Made by a program: the position numbers and the translations under genes
Notes under the pieces: model-generated
Seen by the model: only the letters and a program-made list of their open reading frames with translations
Told to the model about the DNA's origin: nothing
The model's database searches: none
NCBI GenBank assembly: GCA_043554545.1
Contig: CP121337.1
Span: forward strand, 4,340,001 to 4,404,000
Direction of reading: 5' to 3'
Source of the DNA: UBA7330 sp043554545
Lineage (GTDB): Bacteria > Bacteroidota > Bacteroidia > Cytophagales > Cyclobacteriaceae
DNA: 64,000 bases
In this document: positions 47,415-55,870 of the stretch, one piece after another
Layout of the letters: each line of letters opens with the position of its first letter
How positions within the stretch are numbered: the stretch's first letter is position 1

Positions 47415-48455
47415 ATCATCGAAAGTAATCTAACTTCTTCACTAATAAACTGGTATTCAAGGGCTAAAAGGGAGCTTCCATGGAGAAACACAAAAAACCC
47501 CTATAACGTATGGTTATCTGAAATTATCCTTCAACAAACCCGGGTTGAACAAGGATTGCCCTACTATTATCATTTTATTGAATCTTTTCCCACCATTCAG
47601 GATCTTGCCAATGCAAGCGAACAATCAGTCCTCAAACACTGGGAAGGCCTGGGCTATTATTCTAGAGCGAGGAACCTACATGCAACTGCCCAGTATATCT
47701 CGAAAGAGCTAGGTGGAAAATTCCCAAATACTTATCGACAACTTCTTCAGCTGAAAGGCGTCGGTCCATATACGGCAGCTGCAATTGCTTCCTTTTGTTT
47801 TGATGAGCCCATTCCTGTGTTAGATGGAAACGTATTCAGATTTATATCCAGGTATTTCGGAATTACAGATGATATCTCTCAGCAGAAGTCAAGGAAAGTT
47901 TTTTTGGATGTCCTTGATGAATTAATCCCTGAAAAGCATCCAGCTGATTTTAACCAGGCCACCATGGAATTCGGTGCTACCGTTTGTAAGCCATCACCTG
48001 ATTGTGGTAATTGTCCATTTACTTCAGGTTGCTATGCCTTTAAAAACAAAGCCCAAAAAGATTTACCAGTGAAGCTCTCCAAACCTAAAATATCAGAAAA
48101 GTATTTTCATTATCTGATCATCGAGCACCACGGACAATATCTTATGCAAAAAAGAACAAGCTCAATTTGGAAGGGGCTCTATGAATTTCTTCTACATGAG
48201 GCATCAGATGATTCTGAGCAAGATCAAATTCCAATTGATAATCAAAGAATTTCGATGGTCAGTAAAAGTGAAAAGTATAAGCATCTTTTGACACACAGAA
48301 TCATCTGGATAACGTTCTATCACATGACCGTGGAAGAAAAATACTTTGTCGAACTCATCAATGAATTTAAATTGAGTCCCTATTCCTATGAAGAAATGTT
48401 AACTTTGCCAAAACCAAAATCCATCATCAACTACTTGCAACAGGTTGGTTTTTAA
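47415..48455 (+). CDS. mutY: A/G-specific adenine glycosylase (start codon unclear)
   Basis: It removes adenine opposite 8-oxoguanine. The conserved N-terminus (NWYSRAKRELPWR, then SEIILQQTRVEQGLPYY with the catalytic glutamate) lies in frame upstream of the first ATG/GTG/TTG that an automatic caller would use (47556). The frame is closed by TAA at 47394-47396, and no ATG, GTG or TTG lies between it and that N-terminus; ATC at 47415 or 47418 is the best guess. HhH (LKGVGPYTAAAI), catalytic Asp (VLDGNV) and a NUDIX-like C-terminal domain are present. The 4Fe-4S motif is CKPSPDCGNCPFTSGC, with five residues in the first gap where six is standard. Confidence 0.85.
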   Translation: MIESNLTSSLINWYSRAKRELPWRNTKNPYNVWLSEIILQQTRVEQGLPYYYHFIESFPTIQDLANASEQSVLKHWEGLGYYSRARNLHATAQYISKELGGKFPNTYRQLLQLKGVGPYTAAAIASFCFDEPIPVLDGNVFRFISRYFGITDDISQQKSRKVFLDVLDELIPEKHPADFNQATMEFGATVCKPSPDCGNCPFTSGCYAFKNKAQKDLPVKLSKPKISEKYFHYLIIEHHGQYLMQKRTSSIWKGLYEFLLHEASDDSEQDQIPIDNQRISMVSKSEKYKHLLTHRIIWITFYHMTVEEKYFVELINEFKLSPYSYEEMLTLPKPKSIINYLQQVGF

Positions 48456-48469
48456 TTTAATTTTATAAG

Positions 48470-48922
48470 ATGTCTGGAGTTAATAAGGTAATCATCGTTG
48501 GCCGTTTAGGAAAAGAGCCAGAAGTAAGGCACCTAGAAAATGGTGCTTCTGTCGCCAATTTTCCCGTTGCTACATCTGAAGTCTATAAAGACAGAAATAC
48601 AGGAGAGCGTAAAGAGCAAACCGAATGGCACAACGTAGTTCTATGGCGTGGACTTGCTGATGTTGCCGAAAAATATCTTAAAAAGGGCGATCAGGTCTAT
48701 GTTGAAGGAAAACTTAGAACCAGATCCTGGGAAAAAGATGGCATAACCCGATACACTACTGAAATAGTGGGTGATAATATGACTATGCTCGGTAGTCCCG
48801 GACCTGGCAGCAATGCCAATTCTGGTAATTCCGGAGCCTCTCAACAAGGGACATATCAGCAAAATGAATCAGAACCCGTCAATCAATCACAGGAAAATCC
48901 TACTGATGATCTTCCTTTCTAG
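48470..48922 (+). CDS. ssb: Single-stranded DNA-binding protein
   Basis: A 150-residue SSB with the OB fold in residues 1-105 (VNKVIIVGRLGKEPEVRHLE, WHNVVLWRGLADVAEKYLKKGD, VYVEGKLRTRSWEKDG), a Gly/Ser/Asn/Gln-rich linker and the acidic tail DDLPF that docks repair partners. It coats single-stranded DNA during replication and repair. It follows mutY by 14 bases and precedes gldE by 23, in the mutY-ssb-gldE-gldD order common in Bacteroidota. Confidence 0.96.
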   Translation: MSGVNKVIIVGRLGKEPEVRHLENGASVANFPVATSEVYKDRNTGERKEQTEWHNVVLWRGLADVAEKYLKKGDQVYVEGKLRTRSWEKDGITRYTTEIVGDNMTMLGSPGPGSNANSGNSGASQQGTYQQNESEPVNQSQENPTDDLPF

Positions 48923-48945
48923 TTGTTTCACCAAATCAGCAATTA

Positions 48946-50310
48946 TTGGATACCTCTCTTGACGATCCTTTTCCCTCGGTTTTCCTGATATATTTAGCAG
49001 ATCTTCCCGTTTCCTTTTTTCTGGTAAACGGTCTAAGCATCCTTGTTCTGTTATTTTTATCCGGCCTCATCTCAGGCTCCGAAGTTGCTTTTTTCTCGCT
49101 TAGCCATGAACAAATCACGGACAGCAAGAATTCAGAAAATAAACGGGACCACCTGATACATCATCTGGTGGTTAACCCCAAAAGGCTCCTGGCCACGATT
49201 CTGATTCTCAACAACCTTATTAATATCTTTATCATTACCATTTCCACCTTTGCCACATGGAAAGTTGTTGGAAGCAAAGATGCCGATGGATTGATTATTG
49301 TCTCATTGACAGTAGCCATTACAATTATGATTATCTTTTTTGGGGAAATTGTGCCTAAAGTCTATGCTAACCACAACAATGTAGCTTTTGCCCGGTTTAC
49401 CTCACCACTACTTTCAGCAGCCGACAAGGTCTTGTTTCCTATTTCCTGGTTCTTGCTGACCCTTAGCAATGTCATCGAAAGCAGGATCCAGAAAAAAGGC
49501 TATAATCTCTCCGTTGACGAAATCAATCAAGCGCTCGAAATCACCGCTGACAAAGAGGTGACAGAAGAAGAGAAAGGGATGCTGAAAGGAATTGTCAATT
49601 TCAGCACCTTGTCTGTGAAACAGGTGATGAAATCAAGAATTGATATTACAGCCATAGATGCAGGCGCAGACTTCCATGAACTCATGGATCAAATAAACAA
49701 AACAGGTTATTCAAGAATACCTGTATATAATGAAACCATCGATAAAATAGAGGGGATATTATACATCAAAGACCTGTTACCTCATCTGGAAATGGAAGAA
49801 GACTTTCATTGGCAATCATTGTTAAGGCCTGGTTTGTTTATCCCAGAAAGTAAAAAGATTGATGATCTTTTTAGAGATTTTCAGGAAAAGCAGGTTCACA
49901 TGGCCATTGTGGTAGATGAATACGGGGGAACTTCAGGGCTGATCACTCTTGAAGATGTGATAGAAGAAATTGTAGGTGAAATCAATGACGAATTTGATGA
50001 AGATCATGACATTGCCTATAACAAACTTGACAATCATACCTACGTTTTTGAAGGTAAAACCTCGTTGAATGACTTCTGTAAAATAACCAGTCAGGATATT
50101 CAGGAATTTGAAGTCGTCAAAAGTGAAAGCGAATCTCTGGGAGGTCTGCTTTTAGAAATCAACAATAAGTTGCCTAATGCAGGAGAAAAAATAAAATTCA
50201 AAAATTTTCTATTTACCATAGTAGCGGTAGACAATAAAAGAATAAAACGCGTTAGAGTATTTATTGGCTCAGAAAACAAATCGGAAACTGATAAAGACTT
50301 TACAGATTAA
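48946..50310 (+). CDS. gldE: Gliding-associated CNNM/CorC-like membrane protein GldE
   Basis: A 454-residue protein with a CNNM-type membrane domain (several helices between residues about 20 and 175), a CBS domain pair (VMKSRIDITAID to VIEEIVGEINDEF, about 220-345) and a C-terminal CorC_HlyC transporter-associated domain (about 365-445). Members export or sense metal ions; GldE is genetically linked to GldD in gliding. The start is TTG at 48946, since no ATG precedes the first helix in frame. Its stop shares one base with the gldD start. The neighbourhood supports the name. Confidence 0.85.
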   Translation: MDTSLDDPFPSVFLIYLADLPVSFFLVNGLSILVLLFLSGLISGSEVAFFSLSHEQITDSKNSENKRDHLIHHLVVNPKRLLATILILNNLINIFIITISTFATWKVVGSKDADGLIIVSLTVAITIMIIFFGEIVPKVYANHNNVAFARFTSPLLSAADKVLFPISWFLLTLSNVIESRIQKKGYNLSVDEINQALEITADKEVTEEEKGMLKGIVNFSTLSVKQVMKSRIDITAIDAGADFHELMDQINKTGYSRIPVYNETIDKIEGILYIKDLLPHLEMEEDFHWQSLLRPGLFIPESKKIDDLFRDFQEKQVHMAIVVDEYGGTSGLITLEDVIEEIVGEINDEFDEDHDIAYNKLDNHTYVFEGKTSLNDFCKITSQDIQEFEVVKSESESLGGLLLEINNKLPNAGEKIKFKNFLFTIVAVDNKRIKRVRVFIGSENKSETDKDFTD

Positions 50311-50879
50311 TGAAGAGAATCCTGATTCTTATTTTAGTCGTGTTCTGTTTTTCATGTGACAGCGACTATTTACCAAAGCCCAAAGGTTACAACCGCATAG
50401 AATTGCCGCCTTTTGCATATCAATCATTACCGGATTCCTTTCCCTATTCCTTTGAGTATTCTCAACATGCCCGGTTATTGCGTGATTCTTCGTGGATCGC
50501 AGAGAGGTATTGGATAGACCTTTATTATCCTGAAATGGAGGCCAACATCCAGATTACCTATAAACCCGTTTTGAATTTGGACTCTTTGTTGCAGGGATAT
50601 TATAGTGATTCCTATAAATTAACTTCTCAACATAATGTAAAGGCCTATGCCATCGATGAAAGAATTCTGGCACTGCCCAATGGAGACTTTGCAAGTATTA
50701 CGGATCTGGAGGGAGAAGTACCCACACAATTCCAATTCCATGTCTCGGATAGCCTCGAACATTTTTTGCGTGGGGCACTTTACTTCGAGACGGCAACGCA
50801 AAACGATTCTCTACAGCCAGTAATTAATTACGTTAAAACTGACATCTTTCACATGCTGGAATCCCTTGAATGGAGGTAA
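50310..50879 (+). CDS. gldD: Gliding motility lipoprotein GldD
   Basis: A 189-residue lipoprotein (lipobox CFSC, Cys16) with the conserved PKPKGYNRIELP start of the mature protein, YSFEYSQHA, RYWIDLYYPEMEANIQITYK and HFLRGALYFET segments. GldD is needed for gliding in Flavobacterium, acting in the envelope. The ATG overlaps the gldE stop by one base, so the two are coupled. recG follows after 20 bases. Confidence 0.9.
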   Translation: MKRILILILVVFCFSCDSDYLPKPKGYNRIELPPFAYQSLPDSFPYSFEYSQHARLLRDSSWIAERYWIDLYYPEMEANIQITYKPVLNLDSLLQGYYSDSYKLTSQHNVKAYAIDERILALPNGDFASITDLEGEVPTQFQFHVSDSLEHFLRGALYFETATQNDSLQPVINYVKTDIFHMLESLEWR

Positions 50880-50899
50880 ATTAGCACAAAGGCTGTTGC

Positions 50900-52993
50900 A
50901 TGGTTAGTTTCTTTGATCGCAAGATAGAATTCCTAAAAGGTGTCGGACCACAGAAGGCCGAACTGCTTAATAAAGAGCTGGGCATATTCACTTTTGGAGA
51001 CTTACTGCAATACTATCCTTTTCGATACGAAGACCGAACAAAATTCTATACCATCCGGGAATTAAATGATTCCCTGCCATACGTACAGTTGATTGGAAAA
51101 TTCACTTCCTTTCAAACCATAGGTATCGGCAGAAAACAAAGACTGGTGGGAAAATTTCAGGATGAGACTGGTATGCTAGAACTGGTTTGGTTTCAGGGAG
51201 CAAAATGGATTCAAAAAAGGCTTACGATTGGTGTTCCTTATCTTGTTTTTGGGAAGCCCTCGCGCTTTGGGAGTAAACTCAACATCGCTCATCCGGAAGT
51301 TGAGATCCTTACTGAAAAAAATAAGGCCGGAAGCTACCTTCACCCGGTTTATTCTGTTACAGAAAAGATCAAAAAACGATTTCTGGACAGCAAGGCGATC
51401 AGCAAAATGATGAAGTCCTTGCTGGTCGAAGCCGTTAACCACATTGATGAAACACTCCCTGATTATTTAATCGAACAATACAAACTCCTCGATAAAAAGG
51501 CGGCACTTATTCAAATTCACTTTCCAAAAAACCCACGAAGCTTAAAACTTGCTGAATATCGTTTGAAGTTGGAAGAGCTATTTTATGTTCAGCTTAGGTT
51601 GCTGAAAATGAAACTGACCAGAATGGAGGCATTTCCTGGTATCAGGTTCAACAACAGTGAATTGCTCAATGCCTATTATGCAGAATACTTGCCGTTCGAA
51701 CTAACTGCTGCCCAAAAAAGGGTAATCAAAGAAGCATATGCGGACTTTCGCTCTGGAAAACAAATGAACCGTTTGATCCAGGGTGATGTAGGTAGCGGGA
51801 AAACCATGGTGGCTTTTCTTTGTATGTTAATTGCCATCGGCAATGGAACACAGTGTGCTTTCATGGCTCCCACAGAAATCCTGGCTGATCAGCATTACAA
51901 AAACCTGAAAATACAGGCAAAATCACTCGGAATTCGGGTGGGAAGGCTTACCGGATCATCCAAACAATCAGAACGGAAAGCATTAGATATCGCCCTCCAG
52001 GCTGGTGAAATACATATCCTCGTCGGTACACATGCTTTGTTAGAAGATCGTGTGAAATTCAAAAAACTGGGACTTGCCGTCATCGATGAACAGCATCGTT
52101 TTGGTGTTGCCCAAAGGGCAAAATTATGGAGCAAGAATAGAGATACCTATCCTCATATTCTTGTCATGACAGCCACGCCCATCCCAAGAACGCTTGCCAT
52201 GACACTCTATGGAGATCTGGATATATCTGTAATTGATGAATTGCCAGTTGGCAGAAAACCCATCCAAACCTACCACATGGTAGATTCCAAACGTATAAAG
52301 ATGTTTGGTTTCATTGAAAAAGAGATTGAAAAAGGCAGACAAGTATATATTGTATATCCATTAATCGAAGAATCAGCCACTCTGGATTACAATCATTTGA
52401 TGGACGGTTATGAAAGCATCTCCAGAAGATATCCCAAAATGCCAGTATCCATTGTTCATGGTAAAATGAAGCCAGAAGATAAGGACTGGGAAATGCAGCG
52501 CTTCTCAAATGGCGAAACAAAAATAATGGTAGCCACTACAGTGATTGAAGTAGGTGTTGACATTCCCAATGCTTCAGTAATGATAATTGAAAATGCAGAA
52601 CGTTTTGGTCTTTCTCAATTGCATCAGCTTCGTGGTAGGGTAGGACGGGGTGCAGACCAGTCCTATTGTATCCTCATGACCGGTCAGAAACTTACGACAG
52701 AAGCAAAAGAACGAGTGAGAACCATGGTTGAAACCAATGATGGATTTCGAATTTCTGAAGTAGACCTGAAACTAAGGGGCCCAGGGGATTTAATGGGTAC
52801 ACAGCAAAGTGGATTAATGGATCTTCGAATTTCTGACCTGGGAAAAGATGGTGAAATATTAAAACAAGCTCGTTCTTTAGCTTCTGAACTGTTGAATGAA
52901 GACCCAGAAGTTTCTCTTCAAAAGAATTATCCGATCAAAAAGCAAATTGAATCGTTAAATAAAAATGAAGTCAACTGGAGTACCATAAGCTAA
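50900..52993 (+). CDS. recG: ATP-dependent DNA helicase RecG
   Basis: A 697-residue helicase that remodels stalled forks and Holliday junctions. The N-terminal wedge domain is an OB fold (YVQLIGKFTSFQTIG, about residues 60-140). The motor has Walker A GDVGSGKTMVAF, DEQH box VIDEQHRFGVAQR, motif III TATPIPRTLAMTLYGD, and C-terminal VATTVIEVGVDIPNAS and QLRGRVGRGADQSYC. The motor resembles that of Mfd at the other end of this block. It follows gldD on the same strand. Confidence 0.96.
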   Translation: MVSFFDRKIEFLKGVGPQKAELLNKELGIFTFGDLLQYYPFRYEDRTKFYTIRELNDSLPYVQLIGKFTSFQTIGIGRKQRLVGKFQDETGMLELVWFQGAKWIQKRLTIGVPYLVFGKPSRFGSKLNIAHPEVEILTEKNKAGSYLHPVYSVTEKIKKRFLDSKAISKMMKSLLVEAVNHIDETLPDYLIEQYKLLDKKAALIQIHFPKNPRSLKLAEYRLKLEELFYVQLRLLKMKLTRMEAFPGIRFNNSELLNAYYAEYLPFELTAAQKRVIKEAYADFRSGKQMNRLIQGDVGSGKTMVAFLCMLIAIGNGTQCAFMAPTEILADQHYKNLKIQAKSLGIRVGRLTGSSKQSERKALDIALQAGEIHILVGTHALLEDRVKFKKLGLAVIDEQHRFGVAQRAKLWSKNRDTYPHILVMTATPIPRTLAMTLYGDLDISVIDELPVGRKPIQTYHMVDSKRIKMFGFIEKEIEKGRQVYIVYPLIEESATLDYNHLMDGYESISRRYPKMPVSIVHGKMKPEDKDWEMQRFSNGETKIMVATTVIEVGVDIPNASVMIIENAERFGLSQLHQLRGRVGRGADQSYCILMTGQKLTTEAKERVRTMVETNDGFRISEVDLKLRGPGDLMGTQQSGLMDLRISDLGKDGEILKQARSLASELLNEDPEVSLQKNYPIKKQIESLNKNEVNWSTIS

Positions 52994-53005
52994 ACCCCTA
53001 AGAAG

Positions 53006-53452
53006 ATGTCACCAAAAGATAAGAAGTATGCAGAATTAATTCGTAAGCAAATCAAAAAACTAGAAGCTGAGGAGTTTGACCTTGAAGCGTGGAAATCCTC
53101 CGCGCACTCAATTATCAAAAGAATTTTTGGTGACTTCGATCCCAGACTTCGTCAGGTTGATGGGCTTAGAATTGACTATAGTAGTTGGACGCTTAGAGAC
53201 AGTAACTCCAATTATAAACCTATTGAATCGAGTAAGAATGTGGGCAGAGAAATTATGCAAAGTGCGCTCGATGAAGTTGAGATATTCGGTGTCGAACAAA
53301 GTGATTCTAACTCAACACTTGAAAAATTCTTTAGTGCTGAACCCTATCAAAAACTCCAGAACCCTTCTTTAAGTAAGAAGGAAAAATTGAAAGTTATTCA
53401 AAAGTTAAAGAAATCTGATTTGGAAAAAATTGTCCTCTCACTATTTGAATAA
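53006..53452 (+). CDS. Unknown protein downstream of recG
   Basis: A 148-residue soluble, highly charged protein I do not recognise. The first 45 residues look helical (KKYAELIRKQIKKLEAEEFDL), a middle segment carries VDGLRIDYSSWTLRD, and the end is again helical and lysine-rich (SKKEKLKVIQKLKKSDLEKI). No motif for catalysis, membrane or DNA binding is clear. It starts 12 bases after recG and is convergent with the Hsp20-like gene. Confidence 0.6.
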   Translation: MSPKDKKYAELIRKQIKKLEAEEFDLEAWKSSAHSIIKRIFGDFDPRLRQVDGLRIDYSSWTLRDSNSNYKPIESSKNVGREIMQSALDEVEIFGVEQSDSNSTLEKFFSAEPYQKLQNPSLSKKEKLKVIQKLKKSDLEKIVLSLFE

Positions 53453-53463
53453 CTTCCATAGAA

Positions 53464-53847
53464 TTATATTCTTTCAATCTTTATCTCGCGGTTATGGCCA
53501 CTGACCATTTCGTCAAACGGGAGATTTATGACTGTCCAGCCTTCCTGGTAAGTCGCTGTTATTGCTTCGACATTTATTTCTCTAGCCAGCGGAATCATTG
53601 CGACCACGTAAGGAGCACGCTCTGACTCGTCTTTTTGAATTTCCATCATTTGATGGATATAGAGGTGGTTTCCAAAAACTTCAAGAAACAAATGCTCCAG
53701 ATCAACTCCTGGAATTTTTATCATGATTAACCATTCATTATCAAGATGTTTGATTTTAATGGTGCTTTGAGACATCCCTCCATGGATCGTATTTAGCACA
53801 TCTGCCGTTCTCGCAAGATTTTTAACTAAGTTTTTATCCGTTTTCAT
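53464..53847 (-). CDS. Hsp20/alpha-crystallin-like protein
   Basis: A 127-residue protein with the alpha-crystallin beta sandwich: LIMIKIPGVDLEHLFLEVFGNHLYIHQ, then VAMIPLAREINVEAITATYQEG and a closing WTVINLPF strand. The family tail motif I-x-I appears as KIERI. It is a candidate small chaperone of the cytoplasm, but the N-terminal arm is short and divergent, so it may be a CS-domain-like protein. It stands alone. Confidence 0.65.
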   Translation of the reverse strand: MKTDKNLVKNLARTADVLNTIHGGMSQSTIKIKHLDNEWLIMIKIPGVDLEHLFLEVFGNHLYIHQMMEIQKDESERAPYVVAMIPLAREINVEAITATYQEGWTVINLPFDEMVSGHNREIKIERI

Positions 53848-53978
53848 GTGTTCTCCTTTAATAATAATTTGATATGCTCAAGGTTCATACCATGTATCTT
53901 CAACGGTTATTTATCTGACATATTGGCTTAACGGACTACCATCGTTTGTCATTTTGGCCTTTGTTACGTTTGCCTGCC

Positions 53979-54257
53979 TTACTTTACTTCCACACCTTTC
54001 CAGAAAGCAACATAGCCTTTAATGTTTTTCGCCAATTCTGAAGTCTCTGGATAATACCAGGCTGCATCCTTGTTTTCCTTTCCATCAACTGCAACCGAAT
54101 AATAGCTGGCCTTACCTTTCCATGGGCAGGTAGTATGAGTTTCACTTTCTTTGAAATATTTTTTCTCTATTGAATTTGGCGGGAAATAATGATTATTTTC
54201 TACCACCACAGTATCCTCGCTTTCAGCCAAAACCTGACCATTCCAAATTGCCTTCAT
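53979..54257 (-). CDS. DUF427-family protein
   Basis: A 92-residue cytoplasmic protein matching DUF427: KAIWNGQVLAES, NHYFPPNSI, HTTCPWKGKASYYSV and AWYYPETSELAKNIKGYVAF. The family is a small beta-barrel of unknown function. The length is typical. It is a single gene with no clear partner. Confidence 0.9.
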   Translation of the reverse strand: MKAIWNGQVLAESEDTVVVENNHYFPPNSIEKKYFKESETHTTCPWKGKASYYSVAVDGKENKDAAWYYPETSELAKNIKGYVAFWKGVEVK

Positions 54258-54334
54258 TGTTTAAATTAGTTTTTGTTCAACATATTAATCGTAGACTAGG
54301 CTCAATGGTTTCAGCAAAGTGATCAAGTGTCTTA

Positions 54335-55018
54335 CTATTGACTATTCCGGGGCTGGAATATTTGATCTTTTATGGCTATCCCTAAAAATATCTCATCAAA
54401 AACCCACTCCCTATAGTCATCACTGATATTTATGGCTATGGCTGTGGGCATTTTTAAGCCATGGTGTGATTTATACTTATCAAAGGAAAGTAAGGCACTC
54501 ATCTGTTGGTCTTGATCTATCTTACAGATGAGGTATCGTAACTCGTTATTATCCTTATCCAGTAAATAGGTGATGTTATAATTCTCCTCAGTCCTCCTAA
54601 AGGTATGATACGTCTCCCCCTCAAAAATTTCATATCCAAAATAGTTAAGCTCATCCTGATATTTTGCCAGTGGACTTCCTATGGTCAATGCATGCGCCAA
54701 AATAAGTGCTTCAAGGTTCTCCTGAATTTCATTTTCTGAATGGTTTGTGCTCCAGAAATTTTCGCCATTCATCTTAAAAGTATATCCGGCCTCTTTACTT
54801 ATTCCTTCTACGCTAATCTTTTGATTCTCCTTGATAAATATCGCAAGAGGAAAAGCCTCATAGTTTTGCGTTACATGTTTCCCTTCAATTTTTAGTGTTC
54901 CAATTTCAGACCAAAGGTCTTGTCCATAATTTTCCAGATGATTGGTTAAGACCTTCTTCGCCTGGCCAAAAACAAAAATTGGAAATTGTAATAGGAGGAA
55001 TATAGCTATATATCGCAT
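54335..55018 (-). CDS. Exported LolA-like protein
   Basis: A 227-residue protein with signal peptide (cleavage near VFGQ, residue 19) and an unclosed-barrel pattern like the outer-membrane lipoprotein carrier fold (GTLKIEGKHV, YTFKMNGENFWS, YNITYLLDKDNNELRYLI). I cannot assign a known subfamily; related proteins bind lipid or lipoproteins. It follows the lipoprotein gene by 38 bases and both follow the M1 peptidase. Confidence 0.55.
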   Translation of the reverse strand: MRYIAIFLLLQFPIFVFGQAKKVLTNHLENYGQDLWSEIGTLKIEGKHVTQNYEAFPLAIFIKENQKISVEGISKEAGYTFKMNGENFWSTNHSENEIQENLEALILAHALTIGSPLAKYQDELNYFGYEIFEGETYHTFRRTEENYNITYLLDKDNNELRYLICKIDQDQQMSALLSFDKYKSHHGLKMPTAIAINISDDYREWVFDEIFLGIAIKDQIFQPRNSQ

Positions 55019-55056
55019 TTAGCTATTACAACGTAAAAACATAAACCTTGGATATA

Positions 55057-55860
55057 TCAGGAACTTGCTTTGTAGATACTTTCCGGTGAAGTGAAGGTCC
55101 CTGTTGGAGGCTTCTTCCAAACTTTTATGTCTGAAATTTTTCTTTCCCCTCTATCCCCTGACAATAAAATTTCCCCATAAGTCTGATAATCATCCCAGGG
55201 TAAAATGAATCCAGGCTTTTCATCCTCCTCATTTCTAAAGAATGCCCACTGTCGAACAAGTCTCGACTCACTGCTGATCCAAACTTCATAGGCATTTTGT
55301 GGCGTATTACCTACCTCATCAAAAGTAAGCCATAAAACCATAGATGGTTCTCCCGCCATGGTCGTGTCTTCTCTTGCATAAGAGAGGGTAACACCCGAAT
55401 CTTTAAGTTTAAACGGCATAAACAACCAATAGGCGTCATTGATCCATATGTCATTCGCCATTTTTAAATATTTGGAAACACTATCTGCATTTTGCATCTC
55501 CTCTCCATCTTTCCATACCTGGCCTGTCATATCATTCATATTCAAGGACATCACCATGTTGTCCTTATCTATCCGAACCTTGTTGTCTGCCTTGTCCCAA
55601 AACAGATGTCTTCTTCCGAAAAAATTCCAGGATATATAATTCGTGTTATCCCAGGCTTCACGACCTCCCATTGCATTCATTGCCTGATCTGCTAACATAA
55701 TTGCAATCGGGTTGGAACCTTCAATATCAAATCCTTCCGCTGGTGGATTGTTATAGGTTATCAATTCACCGGTATTGTCATCATCCGGCTGATTGTTGTT
55801 AGTGCTTTTACATCCAGAGAAAAGGATGACAAATAGTAGAGGGAAGGTTAAATATCTCAT
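55057..55860 (-). CDS. Lipoprotein of unknown function, LolA-like pattern
   Basis: A 267-residue lipoprotein (lipobox FSGC, Cys17), then an Asp/Asn-rich spacer and a domain opening MNAMGGREAWDNTNYISWNF, a pattern shared by exported proteins with LolA-like folds. Aromatic-rich strands follow (YWLFMPFKLKDSG, WAFFRNEEDEKPGFILPWDD). It lies 10 bases after the M1 peptidase, so a shared role in handling peptides or lipoproteins is possible. Confidence 0.55.
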   Translation of the reverse strand: MRYLTFPLLFVILFSGCKSTNNNQPDDDNTGELITYNNPPAEGFDIEGSNPIAIMLADQAMNAMGGREAWDNTNYISWNFFGRRHLFWDKADNKVRIDKDNMVMSLNMNDMTGQVWKDGEEMQNADSVSKYLKMANDIWINDAYWLFMPFKLKDSGVTLSYAREDTTMAGEPSMVLWLTFDEVGNTPQNAYEVWISSESRLVRQWAFFRNEEDEKPGFILPWDDYQTYGEILLSGDRGERKISDIKVWKKPPTGTFTSPESIYKASS

Positions 55861-55870
55861 ATTAGTGTGC

